Of a stretch of DNA of 64,000 bases, positions 34,641-45,120 are shown piece by piece. Source of the DNA: Gonatopus flavifemur (lineage: Eukaryota > Arthropoda > Insecta > Hymenoptera > Dryinidae); contig JAFFJZ010000002.1 of the NCBI GenBank assembly GCA_018340375.1, forward strand, positions 42,242,001 to 42,306,000, read 5' to 3'. The position numbers were made by a program, and so were the translations under genes. Position 1 is the first letter of the stretch. Every line of letters begins with the position of its first letter. Under the pieces are notes generated by a model. That model was not told where the DNA came from. It did no database searches and saw only the letters and a list, made by a program, of their open reading frames with translations.

Positions 34641-35535
34641 CATTGAGAAAAATGAAATGTGAAAATAACCTCTATTTCGTATATTTTTCACCCGTCAAAT
34701 AATGAAAACTGAAGCCAGCCTTTCAAAAGTGAAAAGTACCTTTTCATTGTTGAATTTCACTGTACATTCGGTTTGATTCACCAAAAAGATGGTATTTATC
34801 ACCTAGCTCATGGTAATAATAACCAAAAGAATGTATTTTTCACCGTCAAATACATTCCCATGCAGAAAATGCCGACTTCCAACCAACCATAACAATCGAA
34901 ACAGTACTGGTACAACACTGATTACCAGGGTTGGTTGCCAACGTTGTAACGTGGTTGAAGTAACAACCAGTACAATGTTGTTGTAACGCCGATAGTCAAT
35001 GCTGATTTGCCAACGTTGATTTAAAACTCGTTCAACGTTATCCATTATCTGTGGTTTAATACGGCAAAATTTTGAAGAAATTATTATTCATGTTCTCGCA
35101 TTGACTTTTTCACATGTTTTCGGATTATTCATTCGTTTCAAGAAACGATTCAAACTTCAGCAACATACGAACAGATGTGTTATATTTTTTACTTTCGATA
35201 TAACCATGGACATTAGCTGAAAATATATCATTATTTTCATTAGCTACGTACAAAGGCTTAAATGGATTACCATCACCGGTTGAAAATCAATTGTCAATGT
35301 TGGCATACAATGAAAAACCACTACTGATTCAGGGTTGATGTTAACGTTGACCCAGTATTGGTGAACAACGCCGTACCAGTGTTGATCAGCGTTATCATTC
35401 CGGGTTTATTCCAACGTTGTTTGCCAACAGTTGGCAGTTGGCAAATAACGTTATTCCAGTACTGGGTCGTTCGTCAATTTCTGCATGGGTTACTATATTG
35501 AAACATGATTTCTACAATGCAGATTTTTCTCAGTG
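34641..35535. mobile_element. Type 1 element hosting a CCC...GGG element
   Basis: Starts CATTGAGAAAAATGAAATG (CACTG drifted to CATTG) and ends GCAGATTTTTCTCAGTG, with CA on both sides (34639-34640, 35536-35537). The host body is GTGAAAA/TTTTCAC words at 34650-34850 and a short right part at 35490-35535. The 633-bp insert at 34857-35489 carries its own TT duplication. Confidence 0.6.
34857..35489. mobile_element. AACGTT/CAACGTTG-word CCC...GGG element
   Basis: Starts CCCATGCAGAAAATGCCGAC and ends GTCAATTTCTGCATGGG, with TT on both sides (34855-34856, 35490-35491). The interior at both ends is a lattice of CAACGTTG, GTACTGG, AACCAGTA and complements (34865-35045, 35320-35470). The middle (about 35050-35280) is AT-rich and word-poor, and includes GATTCAAACTTCAGCAACAT, a piece like the end of the elements at 40411 and 47979. 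Confidence 0.65.
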
Positions 35536-35615
35536 CAGTACCAGGTCATTTGTCAACTCTGGCAAATTCCTCATGGGTTAATAACCACTGATCACAATAT
35601 AGCGAAATGTTTCTG

Positions 35616-35748
35616 CACGAAAAGAAGTAATTAGTTGTGAGACGAACAGCCATTTTTACAGCAAAACTTTAGCTAATGTTGCTGAGAAATTAGCTGTCCT
35701 GGGGTCGCTAAAATGTTAAGCTATGATATCTAAACATTCCTTTCCGTG
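35616..35748. mobile_element. Short AGCT-word element
   Basis: Starts CACGAAAAGAAGTAATTAG and ends CATTCCTTTCCGTG, with TG on both sides (35614-35615, 35749-35750). The interior has TTTAGCTAATGTTGCTGAG, matching the start of 7660-7999 where TTGACTGATGTTGCTAAG occurs. Only 133 bp. Confidence 0.55.
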
Positions 35749-36480
35749 TGGAACAGCTCGGATACTCCTAATAATGTTCTATCATTGTAACATTTGGGAT
35801 TAATTATTTCTGTCTGTATATTTATATCTCGCCAACGTTTCTGAATCATGAAATATTTCTGCGATATTTCAGAGATGTTATTTTGCAGGGCTTCGAAGAG
35901 GAACATTACTAAATTGTGGAACGTTCAAACAACTTTTTACAATTTTTTATCTGGTAGGTGGTAGTCAGTCCAGCAGGTATCAGATACATTCGGATCTCAT
36001 GTCACCTGTAAAACCATCTTTGAGACGTGAGACATTCTGTAAACGTTGGATTAGATGACGTAAAATCTCGAAGCGTTTTTTCCGCCATCCGCTCTGTGCT
36101 ACGTAAGAATGATCAGATCTAGATTTTCAAGCGCACAGGAATTCATAATGAGCCACTCAACTCGTTCAGTTGTATGAATAACGGATGAAATTTTATGTTA
36201 CCGCATTTTATGTTCTTTTTTTCTAAATGTCGTTGGCTGAAAGAAAATCGAAGAAACGCTCGGTAACAAAGTTACCAACTCAGACACAACTTCAAAGAAT
36301 TTTCTCTTGCACGAGTTATGAAAAATGAACTCTGTTCATGAGTTTGTGGATGCGTATTTTTGAATTTTTCTCTCTGTTTTTCTTTTCTCTCTATACACTC
36401 GATAGCAGTCGTTGGAGATTTGCCATAACACGATGATTTATATGATGCGTTGATCACCCAGAAAGATCGAACACACATGA
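35749..36480. other. No gene recognised
   Basis: AT-rich DNA. A 73-codon minus-strand frame at 36272-36493 has no domain. Confidence 0.4.
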
Positions 36481-36730
36481 TGCGCCGATTCAAATTCCCT
36501 CTCTTTTCTTTTCTCTCATCGTCGCATATTTACAAGGTCACCCGGTCACCGATCCAATGGCACTAACCTCAACCTCTATCATTCTCTCCTTCCATCTCAC
36601 CTGTTTGATCTTTCTCTTTCTCTATCTCAAACTTCAAACACCCTTCTGTTCTGTCCAGTTCTTTCTCTTTCTTCATCTTTCCTTCGCTTAGACACCAGCC
36701 TCTCTATCCAACGTTCGGAGCCTTGTATGC
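36481..36730. other. GC/CT-rich patch with shared GGTCACCGATCC motif
   Basis: A motif block at 36536-36572 (AAGGTCACCCGGTCACCGAT, CCAATGGCACTAACCTCAACC) is followed by about 100 bp of CT-rich sequence. The same layout, motif then pyrimidine tract, recurs at 37731-37960. The motif matches 28755-28793 on the opposite strand. Confidence 0.35.
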
Positions 36731-37653
36731 TTGGGTATCTCGTTTTCATCTCTTTTCTTCTTATTTGGTTTCTGCACATAAACCAATGATCATGAGCATG
36801 TGCAACCTACCCTAACCTAGCCACCTACGTGATATCCGTTTATAACTCTGCAAATTCCCTTTGCTACACTACGTGTCGGATGTACATTACATCGGGCATG
36901 CAACTCAGATTATGCAACTCGCCTTAATCTCCAGATATTGCAACAAATCCAGCGATACGTTAAATCACTCTTACAATATTCAGTCGTACGTAGTTATTAC
37001 CGGTTTACCATTTTTTTTGCAACCATTCTCCTGTTTTTACTAGAAAATTAATTGATTTCTCATGCGAGCCGTAGATGGTTCTCGTGAATAGCAGGAGGTT
37101 CGTGTAAAAAGTTGAACATCGAAGAGCGTAAGTAAAGCATCGCGGAGAAAGGACGTTTAACCAATTACGAAAGCCATTTGTTTCATATGTATTTCAGATA
37201 ATGTAAAGTTTGCAATTAAAGAAGCTTTAAATATGTGATTATGAGGATATCTTGGCGATTAATTGGTAATTTGAGTTCAACTATCATTATATTAGTATTA
37301 TAGGATACTCTCACATATGTTCTCATGTGATCGCTAATTGCCTCGTTTAGAATACCAAGGGAGAATCGGTACACTAATTATCAGTAACGAGACTAACAGG
37401 TTCAGTTTTGTATTGGCTGACTTCATTAAATGCAAATAATCGGATTTTCGAATTCAGATAATCTTGAATAATTTTCCTTCTATATCCATACATATTTTCC
37501 TTTTCGAGTTTCTTCCAACGATTTCCACCGCGTACGAGAATAATTGTTGTTCCCCCAAAATACACCAATCTTTTTCCATTTCAGGGACAATTCTTATTCA
37601 AAAGTGGTGCGATAACAAAGGGAATATTTTATGAAATTCCGTGATACAGTTGA

Positions 37654-38010
37654 TTGTCGCATGAAATCATGGTGGATCAGAACAGAGTTGAGAACGACGC
37701 GCCTAATGTAACCCTGGCTCATCGACCTAGACGCAGTCGCAAGGTCAGGCGGCCACTGCTCCAATGGTATTATAACCTCAACCTTTCCCGTCTCGTTCCT
37801 CTTATTCCCTTCGTCTCTGTTCCCATCCCATCTTGTATCTTCCCTCCTTTCCCCTCCTCTTGTTTTCCTTGTCCCATTCTATCGTCGCAGCACCCTCTTT
37901 TTCTATCCCCATCGCTCCATCCTCTCGACACTTCCAGTATCCCCACTCACGTTACTAACACTCACGCATTAGCTTCCAATGCGCGCATTTCCACACATAT
38001 TAACATATAA
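37654..38010. other. GC/CT-rich patch with shared motifs and a 118-codon frame
   Basis: Contains GTTGAGAACGACGCGCC at 37686 (shared with 28825) and AAGGTCAGGCGGCCACTGC then CCAATGGTATTATAACCTCAACC (a diverged form of 36536-36572), followed by a long C/T-rich tract. The plus-strand frame over it is Pro/Ser-rich because of the tract and has no family likeness. Probably repeat or regulatory sequence, not a coding gene. Confidence 0.3.
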
Positions 38011-38109
38011 ATACACATACCAGTCGATGTACTCTAGTACCACACCTTGCTGGTGTACGTACATTAACGAACAACCCTGCGTAGCATCGAGAGGAGCGAG
38101 TTTACTCAA

Positions 38110-38690
38110 GAATGTGATTATGCAACTAGTTGCATAGCCAGCCCCCCACTGCTGAGTTCTTGTGTCATAGGAATAGAGCGCATTTACGTGGCATGATACA
38201 GCATAGTTGAAATAGTAAACTTCATATCTTGTAACATTGAAGAACAAGTTTCTTACATATTGTTAATACTTTGTTTGGATAAGAAATACGAACATAAATT
38301 ATGCATCAATTTTGCATAGTGATGCGTCTATTATCAAACTCCGATCGTGAGAATACCCTTTTTGTCATTGTCAACTTTTTTTGAATTCGTTTCATGTATT
38401 TGAATTGTAAAATTTACAGTTCCAAAGTTTAGATGGTTTCGTTTGAGTAAGTCCATGATGTGTATGATTTTAGTTTTCCACTCTCTTTGATACGTTAATT
38501 TAATGAAGAATTGATCATTCAAATGAAGAATGCAATGATATTTGCCCGTTGAGTTCAATAAATTGTTATCAGTAGTTACATTATCATGCACGAAGGAATA
38601 TCAGGAATGCAGAATTATGTAACTAGTAGTTGCACCGCTACGTCTTGGGTCGTAGGAATTGCTATGTATGCGCTACTGAACCTTATCTGA
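38110..38690. repeat. Pair of diverged direct repeats about 500 bp apart
   Basis: 38116-38185 and 38610-38680 share TTATGCAACTAGTTGCA / TTATGTAACTAGTAGTTGCA and then TCTTGTGTCATAGGAAT / TCTTGGGTCGTAGGAAT. Between and around them the sequence is unrelated. Confidence 0.35.
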
Positions 38691-38800
38691 TATATGTGGG
38701 TGGATATATATGTATACACAGTAACGGTGATTTGAAAGTATTTTGTTAGTTTAATAATGTCAACATCTTGTTATCGATGTATTAGGGTATATTTGATAGC

Positions 38801-39526
38801 TTGAAAATTGAAATTATACGTCTTCTAGAACATTATAACAAAATTAGAGTAGTTTTACTAATTTTTCTGAGAAATGAGACGAATGTAATTACGAAAACAT
38901 TTCTGCCAGGGATTATATCTTTCAACGTAGTGTTTGGTTCTGTAGATATATACGAGCGTTCTCTTATCGAACACATCCATGCATTTTTATATGTCTCGCT
39001 TGTAATACGAGGGGCAACAGAGTTGGAAGGGGGCAAAGAGGGGCAAGAAGGGGTTATAGGGAGACCGAGACGAGTTAAGTCGAAAACAACCGTTGACTCT
39101 CTTACGCAATCCTTAGAAGAAGAGGAGGGCTCGGGTAATGTGCAAGATGAAAGAGTATATAAAGCAAAGGACGATGAGTATTCCGGTGTGGCGTGGGGAA
39201 GAACAAGAGAACTGTGCGTGATCTCCCTCTATCTACTCTACCACTCCTTACCCCACACCTCTGGACATGATTCCAGGAATGCTCTTTGTGCTGCATTCCC
39301 GTCTCGTGTCTCTTTCTTTCTTTCGGTTGCGCGCTCTTCCTTCTGCCCAATCCACCCCTCTACTTTTTTTCAAACCATCTCGTTCGGCCTTGATGGCAAG
39401 AACTCTTTGAGTGTTGTCGTCTGTAAACTCGTGTACTATAACTACGACAACAAGGATTTCGACCTGTATCGCGAACCTGCAGGCAAGCAGGTAGATATAG
39501 GATGTCTCTCTGTAATCTTGTTCTGA
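38801..39526 (+). CDS. Longest uninterrupted frame, 241 codons, function unknown
   Basis: Unusually long for this window. It has a hydrophobic N-terminal third, an acidic/charged middle with LEEEEGSG, and a Ser/Cys-rich C-terminal part, but no domain I recognise. It crosses a GC-richer patch (39000-39380), where the absence of stops is easier to obtain by chance. Opposite-strand frames overlap it at 39102-39350 and 39248-39586. No TATA box, Kozak context or splice pattern argues for it. Likely spurious. Confidence 0.15.
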   Translation: MKIEIIRLLEHYNKIRVVLLIFLRNETNVITKTFLPGIISFNVVFGSVDIYERSLIEHIHAFLYVSLVIRGATELEGGKEGQEGVIGRPRRVKSKTTVDSLTQSLEEEEGSGNVQDERVYKAKDDEYSGVAWGRTRELCVISLYLLYHSLPHTSGHDSRNALCAAFPSRVSFFLSVARSSFCPIHPSTFFQTISFGLDGKNSLSVVVCKLVYYNYDNKDFDLYREPAGKQVDIGCLSVILF

Positions 39527-39689
39527 TAGAAAATAAGGGTGGGGAATCAAGTTAAGGGAGACATCCTTCTCACCCACGCAGTCCACAAGAGATATAATCT
39601 CTTTGTCTCGATGGGCATGAATGGATGTGAAAATATATCAAGTCAATTAAATTTCTTCATCAAGAGTAGCACTTAATTTAACTTATTCT

Positions 39690-39966
39690 TTTATCGAAGG
39701 GAGAATCAAAAACAGTTCTTGCCCTGAAACAAAAATCTCAAACCAAGAAAATATTGAATTCTTCGAGACCGATCCGATATTATTTTAATTCGAGAAACCT
39801 TCCTCCATACGGAGAAAACATTCCCCTCGGTCCGAAGTTGTACAGCGCGATGTGAAGAGAATTGTCTTACCCCAAATAAATATCCCCTTGCGATAAGAAA
39901 GATAAATATTTTCTCGGAAGAAGGAAACATGTTCTCAGGAAAAGCTAATTTTTCTCCCAGTGTGGG
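39690..39966. repeat. GGGAGAA...TTCTCCC composite repeat
   Basis: Carries GAAGGGAGAATC at the left, CATACGGAGAAAAC at 39796 and TTTTTCTCCCAGTG at the right, with CTCGGAAGAAGG and TTCGAGAAACCTTCC words in both orientations. Looks like two overlapping type 1 elements, but clean duplications are not visible. Confidence 0.3.
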
Positions 39967-40132
39967 TGATATTTATTGACTGTGACAAAAGAAGAATTGC
40001 TGCTTGAACATAACAATCCATATTTGAGGATATTTCTTAGACGAGCTAAAGATGTTTTATGCAACGTATTTTCATATCTTTTCAGTCTTAGGTCCATGAA
40101 AAATCTAAAAGATATCTAAACACGTCGTATAT

Positions 40133-40305
40133 CCCGAGGAAAGGAGGATTAGATCTAATGAGATCTAAATTCTGGCAAAGATCTTTACAAATCTCTTGAT
40201 ATCTACTTCGATCTGATGATTTCAATGTTGGGAAAGGGTAGAATAGATCTTTTGTAGAGATCTACATATTTAGATCCCATTAGATCTAATCTTTTTTTTC
40301 TCGGG
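40133..40305. mobile_element. AGATCT-word CCC...GGG element
   Basis: Starts CCCGAGGAAAGGAGGATTAG and ends AATCTTTTTTTTCTCGGG. TTAGATCTAATGAGATC pairs with GATCCCATTAGATCTAA; AGATCT words fill the 173-bp body. Flanks AT/TA do not give a clean 2-bp duplication. Confidence 0.6.
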
Positions 40306-40410
40306 TAAGATATTTTAAACTTGTCTTATCAAATCGTTAGGTGTATCGATTATACATTGAAGATGGATTTTTCATGTTCTGTTTTCACAATTTATTTTCC
40401 ATCAAAGTGA

Positions 40411-41580
40411 TGTTGTTGAAGTTTGAATGGTTTATTGAACCAAGTTGGTAATCGATTAACGGCATAATCGGCTAGATTAAAAATCTTGTAGTCCATTCTT
40501 TAAACGATGTTTTTAGTTATAACAAAACAATGATTCGTCAGATTTTGTGGGTTTGAATTTTCGTTTTATTTCTAACCCTAGAAGTCAGGACTATATTTTT
40601 GTCACCACACAGTCAGGACTGGGTATCAATTGTACCCCATTTTTCAAGTGATGATTTCACACTTATTTTTGCATGAAAAAGCATTGTATAATAGTGAAAT
40701 TTCTTCGTTTTTTAATGAGGAATACGAATAAATAATTCAAATTTCGTTTTTATAAACGTATTGTCATGAAAAATTGACTTTATTGGAAAAAAGCACACGA
40801 AAACGTTAAAAAATGAATTTTTCGTTCATTGTTGAATAACTTCGTTAAAAACCAATCAATTTGGATTGTCTATATGTGAATTTTGCGTGGAAAAGATTGA
40901 TCTTCAAGATACTTATGACCATTTTAGCCGATTCTGCAAAAAGTATATTTATTTTAACATATGAACATGAAAAAATTAGGAGATGTGCAAGAGGATGAAA
41001 TCAGTAGGAAAAACATGGTACTCTCATCTTTTATGAATGAAACATAGTGTATTCGGTTCAAATATTGACTTTGATACAAATCTTTCGAATGTACTCAGTC
41101 CTCTAGTACACATTTTTCGCATAACACCTAGTACACATAGTACGTTTGCATGTGACAACAGTACTTCAAATTGAAATCGCAATGTAATGCTATGATATAA
41201 ACGAAAATTGAAAAATATTTACATTCCACGCGAGAAAAGGAAAAAACAATACAAACCAAAATTCAACAATGAGAATTCTTTTCATTTTGCCCCTATACAT
41301 CTCAAATTATACGTACAATTCAGAGAAAAAAATTGCTCACTCCCCTAAAAACCAAACGGAAAGTCAGGACTGGGTATCAAATGCACCCCACAGCACATTC
41401 ACGATTGCACAACAACGCTGTTTATCACAAACAGGCAGGTTTAGGTGTTGCTTCCCACTCTTAAAAGTTCAAATTGAATTATGGATCAAGTTAGAGGTCC
41501 ATAACTTTAAAGACAAGCTGGGGTACATTTGATACCCAGTCCTGACTTCTAGGGTTAAGAACGATTCAAACTTCAGCGAG
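40411..41580. mobile_element. 187-bp inverted-repeat element split by a piggyBac-like insertion
   Basis: The left end TGTTGTTGAAGTTTGAATGG and right end GATTCAAACTTCAGCGAG are inverted repeats like those of 47979-48166. Subtracting the inserted 979 bp plus one TTAA leaves about 187 bp, matching the 188-bp uninterrupted copy. ATTTTGTGGGTTTGAATTTT near 40543 has its partner ATTTTGTGAGTTTGAATTTT near 48111. Confidence 0.7.
40576..41554. mobile_element. piggyBac-like non-autonomous element (TTAA target)
   Basis: Ends CCCTAGAAGTCAGGACT and AGTCCTGACTTCTAGGG are perfect inverted repeats over 17 bp. The right flank is TTAA (41555-41558) and the left CTAA (40572-40575), a TTAA duplication with one change. 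CCCTAG termini with TTAA targets are typical of the piggyBac superfamily. GTCAGGACTGGGTATCAA is repeated near both ends (40611, 41364, and inverted at 41529). The 87-codon frame at 41269-41532 is not a transposase, so movement would need a transposase in trans. Confidence 0.75.
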
Positions 41581-42954
41581 ATCAAAAGTGTTTGTATGCT
41601 TTGTCTCGTATAAAAGATGTAATTCAACCCCAACTAGATTCAATGACATCGAAGGATTATTGGGATAGCGATCTCATGGAATCCATCAATTGTATCTTCT
41701 GATCTTATGGATCGAAGATATGAACATTTATCTAATACGTTTCGAACCTTGAACTTTGATGCGTAATACCTGTTAAATCATAGTTGAATCTGATTCAAAG
41801 AAATGTGATGAAAAAAAGGATGAATGTGTTCAAAGATTCTTTAAAGTAAAGAAATTTTATTCAATTTTGTCAGAGATGAGTGATTTGATATATTAACGTC
41901 GTGTTTGAAATTCTGAAATGTCTTTGAAGTTCGTTTACCTATCATATACATTTGAAAGAGCGAAAAAGGGCGTGAGGGGAAGTGTAGGCGTTGGTGAGCA
42001 ATATAACGATAACGCCGCGCCGACAAAAGTCGATGCTCCCGTAGACTTACGAAAAGTATTCTATAGTACCTTTAAAACAGCAGCGTAGAAGGTGAAATGC
42101 AAGAAGAATGATGATTATTTTATTAAAAAAAGAAAAGTGGAAGAAAGACACAGAAAATCCCATATTTATAACTTGATAAATAAAGAGACATACGGATATT
42201 AAAAATATGAATTTTCATATTAAGAAGATATGAAAAAAAGTAATGAATTAATATTTTCTTCCTAAAAAATTGATGACTGCGAAATTAGTTGACAATATCC
42301 AAGTCAAATTTCAACAAATTTGATACTAAAAATGTATAATCAAAGTTCGTTTACATGATTACAAAGAAAAAAGTATACAGGAACAAATTTAGAGCCTGCA
42401 TTCTTTCTTTGAAGCATAAAATAAGGGTGAATAACGCATTCAAGGTCTTAAAAAGCAGAACCTGATGTCACACTTGAACGATGTTCTTATTTCTTTCTTC
42501 TCGAACACATTCACAATAAATTTTCCACTTGAATGAATTCACAAAAATCATTCCTTGAATATATAATTGAAATCAAGAGTGCAACGAATCGTTACTTACG
42601 AATAAGACATGTTGTTTACACTGAATTCAATTTGCATATTGTTATTGCTAGAGTTCGAAATCATTGCGTTATTTAATGTCGAGTCGATCAAAAATATATT
42701 CGAAGAGGAGGTTATTATATTGCGATTGAACGAAATGAGTAGGGGTGTGCGAACCTTGTCGAGCCGAACTTTTTTCATACAAAACATGTCCAGTTTCTAT
42801 CGATTATTGTACAACATTTATCGAAATTTTATATATCCCTGGTGGAAATGGAAACTGAAAGGAGCGAAAACCAAGAGTATTCGAAGCTAAGTTTGGAACA
42901 AATGAAGCGTATGGAGAGGAGGAAAAATATAAGAGGATATAAATTCTTCACAGA
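41581..42954. other. No gene recognised
   Basis: AT-rich DNA; overlapping opposite-strand frames at 42596-42890 have no recognisable domain. Confidence 0.4.
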
Positions 42955-43236
42955 ATGAATATAACTACCCTCGAAGAGCGGAGACAAATGAATGATCTCC
43001 TATTTCTTTTTAAATTGATTAATGGTTTTCTTGATTGCGAGTCATTGCTGAGTAAAGTTAATTTCAACATCCCCGGTAGACCAGTTAGGAGAGCGCTTTT
43101 ATTTAGACCTGTACAATTTACATCTAGATTTGGAAATTATGATCCGATTTCTCGCATTTGTGAATTAGCAAATAATTTCGATCGGTCGATGGAATTGTTT
43201 GGTGTTTCCTTGAATCGGTTTAAACTGTCGGTTTAA
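42955..43236 (+). pseudogene. C-terminal tail of a non-LTR retrotransposon reverse transcriptase
   Basis: The 93-residue frame has the pattern seen after the polymerase domain in insect non-LTR (jockey/CR1-like) ORF2 proteins: LEERRQMNDLLFLFKLING, then CESLLSKVNF, VPGRP-like NIPGRPVRR and LFRPVQF, ending ELFGVSLNRFK. The catalytic polymerase core is absent upstream: an in-frame stop lies at 42940. This is therefore a 5'-truncated copy, as is usual for LINE insertions. No poly-A tail or target duplication is obvious. Clade assignment is uncertain. Confidence 0.55.
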
Positions 43237-44585
43237 TGCATGACCATATTGTAATCATTGCGATCCTGCGTCTCATCTAGTGGTCCATGGGATGCTATGG
43301 TTCCTGATAGTTTAAAACTGATACTTAAAGTCTGGATGGAATGTACAGAAAAAAGAAAATAGCAATGGTTACTGCGAGTCACAAAAATACATTGAAACTC
43401 AAATTCACTCCATGCAGTACTGCGCGGTTCCCAGTCCTCATTACTGTCCAGTCAGCATTGACGAGTTCTATTACAATAATCATCCCTGTGGTTGCGCTAA
43501 TCCTCATTATCCAAACGTGTTTTCAATTGTTTTTCAACCGATCGCTGTCATTCACAGTAACCATTAGTATTTTCTTTTTTGTGTGATTCGCATTACGCTT
43601 CATAGAACGTAACATTATTCTTCCCAAAACGGCATTGAACGTTTATAGTATGGTGATGTACAATGTCAGCACTCTACAACAAGCAATTATCGTACGCTTC
43701 AGCAAGAGAAAATTGGAACCTTCTTACGTTTCATGTCAGCTTCGAGTGCACTTATCACGAGCGTATATTTCCATGAAGGATTTTGTATACAAAAAGTTCG
43801 TGCATCCCTAAAAGCGAGTGCAAGTATCTCGTATACCCAAGTCGAAATTTTACCGCTAACAATCTTTCCTTTGATGAGCACTTGAGATAACAAAGTATGA
43901 TTAAGTGAGTTTCAATGTGACATTTGCTCCTGAATTGACCCTTCTCATTCTATTCGGTTCATTTTCGTTCAAAAAGCTCCTACTTTGTTGTTAAAAATGC
44001 CTGTCCAAGGAAGAACAGTTGAAGACAAAGTATGCTCAAACGACGCATAGTAAGAATCCATGTTGAATTTTTACCAGAAGTTTACTCACAGCACAAAAAA
44101 GTCGTAGGACTCAGTCATATCCTAAAATATGACAAGAAAATAAAAACTCAGCTCCGGTTTTTTTTTTAATGGAAAATGATAAATTGGGGATTGAGTTTTG
44201 CCGATTATCTACGAGATGATCCAATTTTTAGATCTGTCACATATATTTCGACAACACTTTTTCAAGTTCCAAGCTCAGGATGCGATCAATGAATATTCAG
44301 GACGAAAAAAACTTATCCTCATACGAATCAAGATGATGAAAAACGAAGGATGATTAATGTCGATCTTTGGATAGCTTGTTATTATTATTTTTCTTTTTTT
44401 CAATTTGAAATGTAATAATAATGATAATAAGAATAATGGAGGGTTTCGTATCTTCGTAGTGTTCTCTTCTATGACCTTTCATTACTCGAGCTTGCGAGTT
44501 ATAATGAATTTGACCAATTAATTGAAAATATAACAAACTTTTCTTCTTGTTAAGCGTGGGCGCCAACTGGTGACGCCTTTCGCTA
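43237..44585. other. No gene recognised
   Basis: AT-rich DNA; the first part may include 3' sequence of the retrotransposon fragment. No domain in the short frames. Confidence 0.4.
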
Positions 44586-45120
44586 ACATATATAATACTT
44601 ATGTCTGTCGTGACTTGGGAAAGTATATAACGTCATCCCCTTCCCTTCCACCTAACTCTCAACTTACCTAAACGAAACGAAAGCGCAAAGCATGACAAGA
44701 AAGTGTGCGTATAAGAGCCAGATTAGATATATATTGGCAGGGCGTGTGTATAAGTTTCTCCATCTTTTTTTCAGTGTATATATTTCTCTCTGGGGCGACG
44801 ATCGACTACTACACACCATCATCACTCACGCCATATAACACACTTACACGTAAACGTGTATACATTATAGCGCAAGAGTAACAGGCTTGGGACGTTGTGA
44901 GAATAGGTGGGGATTCAGGAGGGGATGGGTGGTGGCGGCGTCGGCGACGGCGGTCGCGGACGCCCTTGAGCGACGGGCAATGCACCGTGCGAGGTTCAAG
45001 GCAGAACGGCGATTGCTGTCGCGCCGCCACCTCCCTTCACCCCACTTGCCCCTTCTTAACTCATCCCCATACCCCATCTAACCCCACTATCTAGCCTTAC
45101 CCGGTGCCGCAGTGTGCAAG
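44586..45120. other. GC-rich patch with overlapping frames on both strands
   Basis: A GC-rich core at 44900-45115 (GGTGGCGGCGTCGGCGACGG) has open frames in several phases on both strands, a typical effect of low stop-codon frequency in GC-rich sequence. A TATATATTGGC stretch near 44730 and a CT tract precede it. Could be a promoter/5' exon region; no protein family is recognised. Confidence 0.25.

Noticed and set aside
36804..36823. CCTACCCTAACCTAGCC, similar to the insect telomere unit CCTAA
   Set aside because: Only two imperfect units; not a telomeric tract.
41269..41532. 87-codon frame within the piggyBac-like element, considered as transposase
   Set aside because: Too short and without the piggyBac DDD domain features; it includes translated subterminal repeats.
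44809..45094. Overlapping Arg/Ala-rich frames on both strands
   Set aside because: GC-rich sequence with few stop codons produces frames in most phases; none has a recognisable domain.
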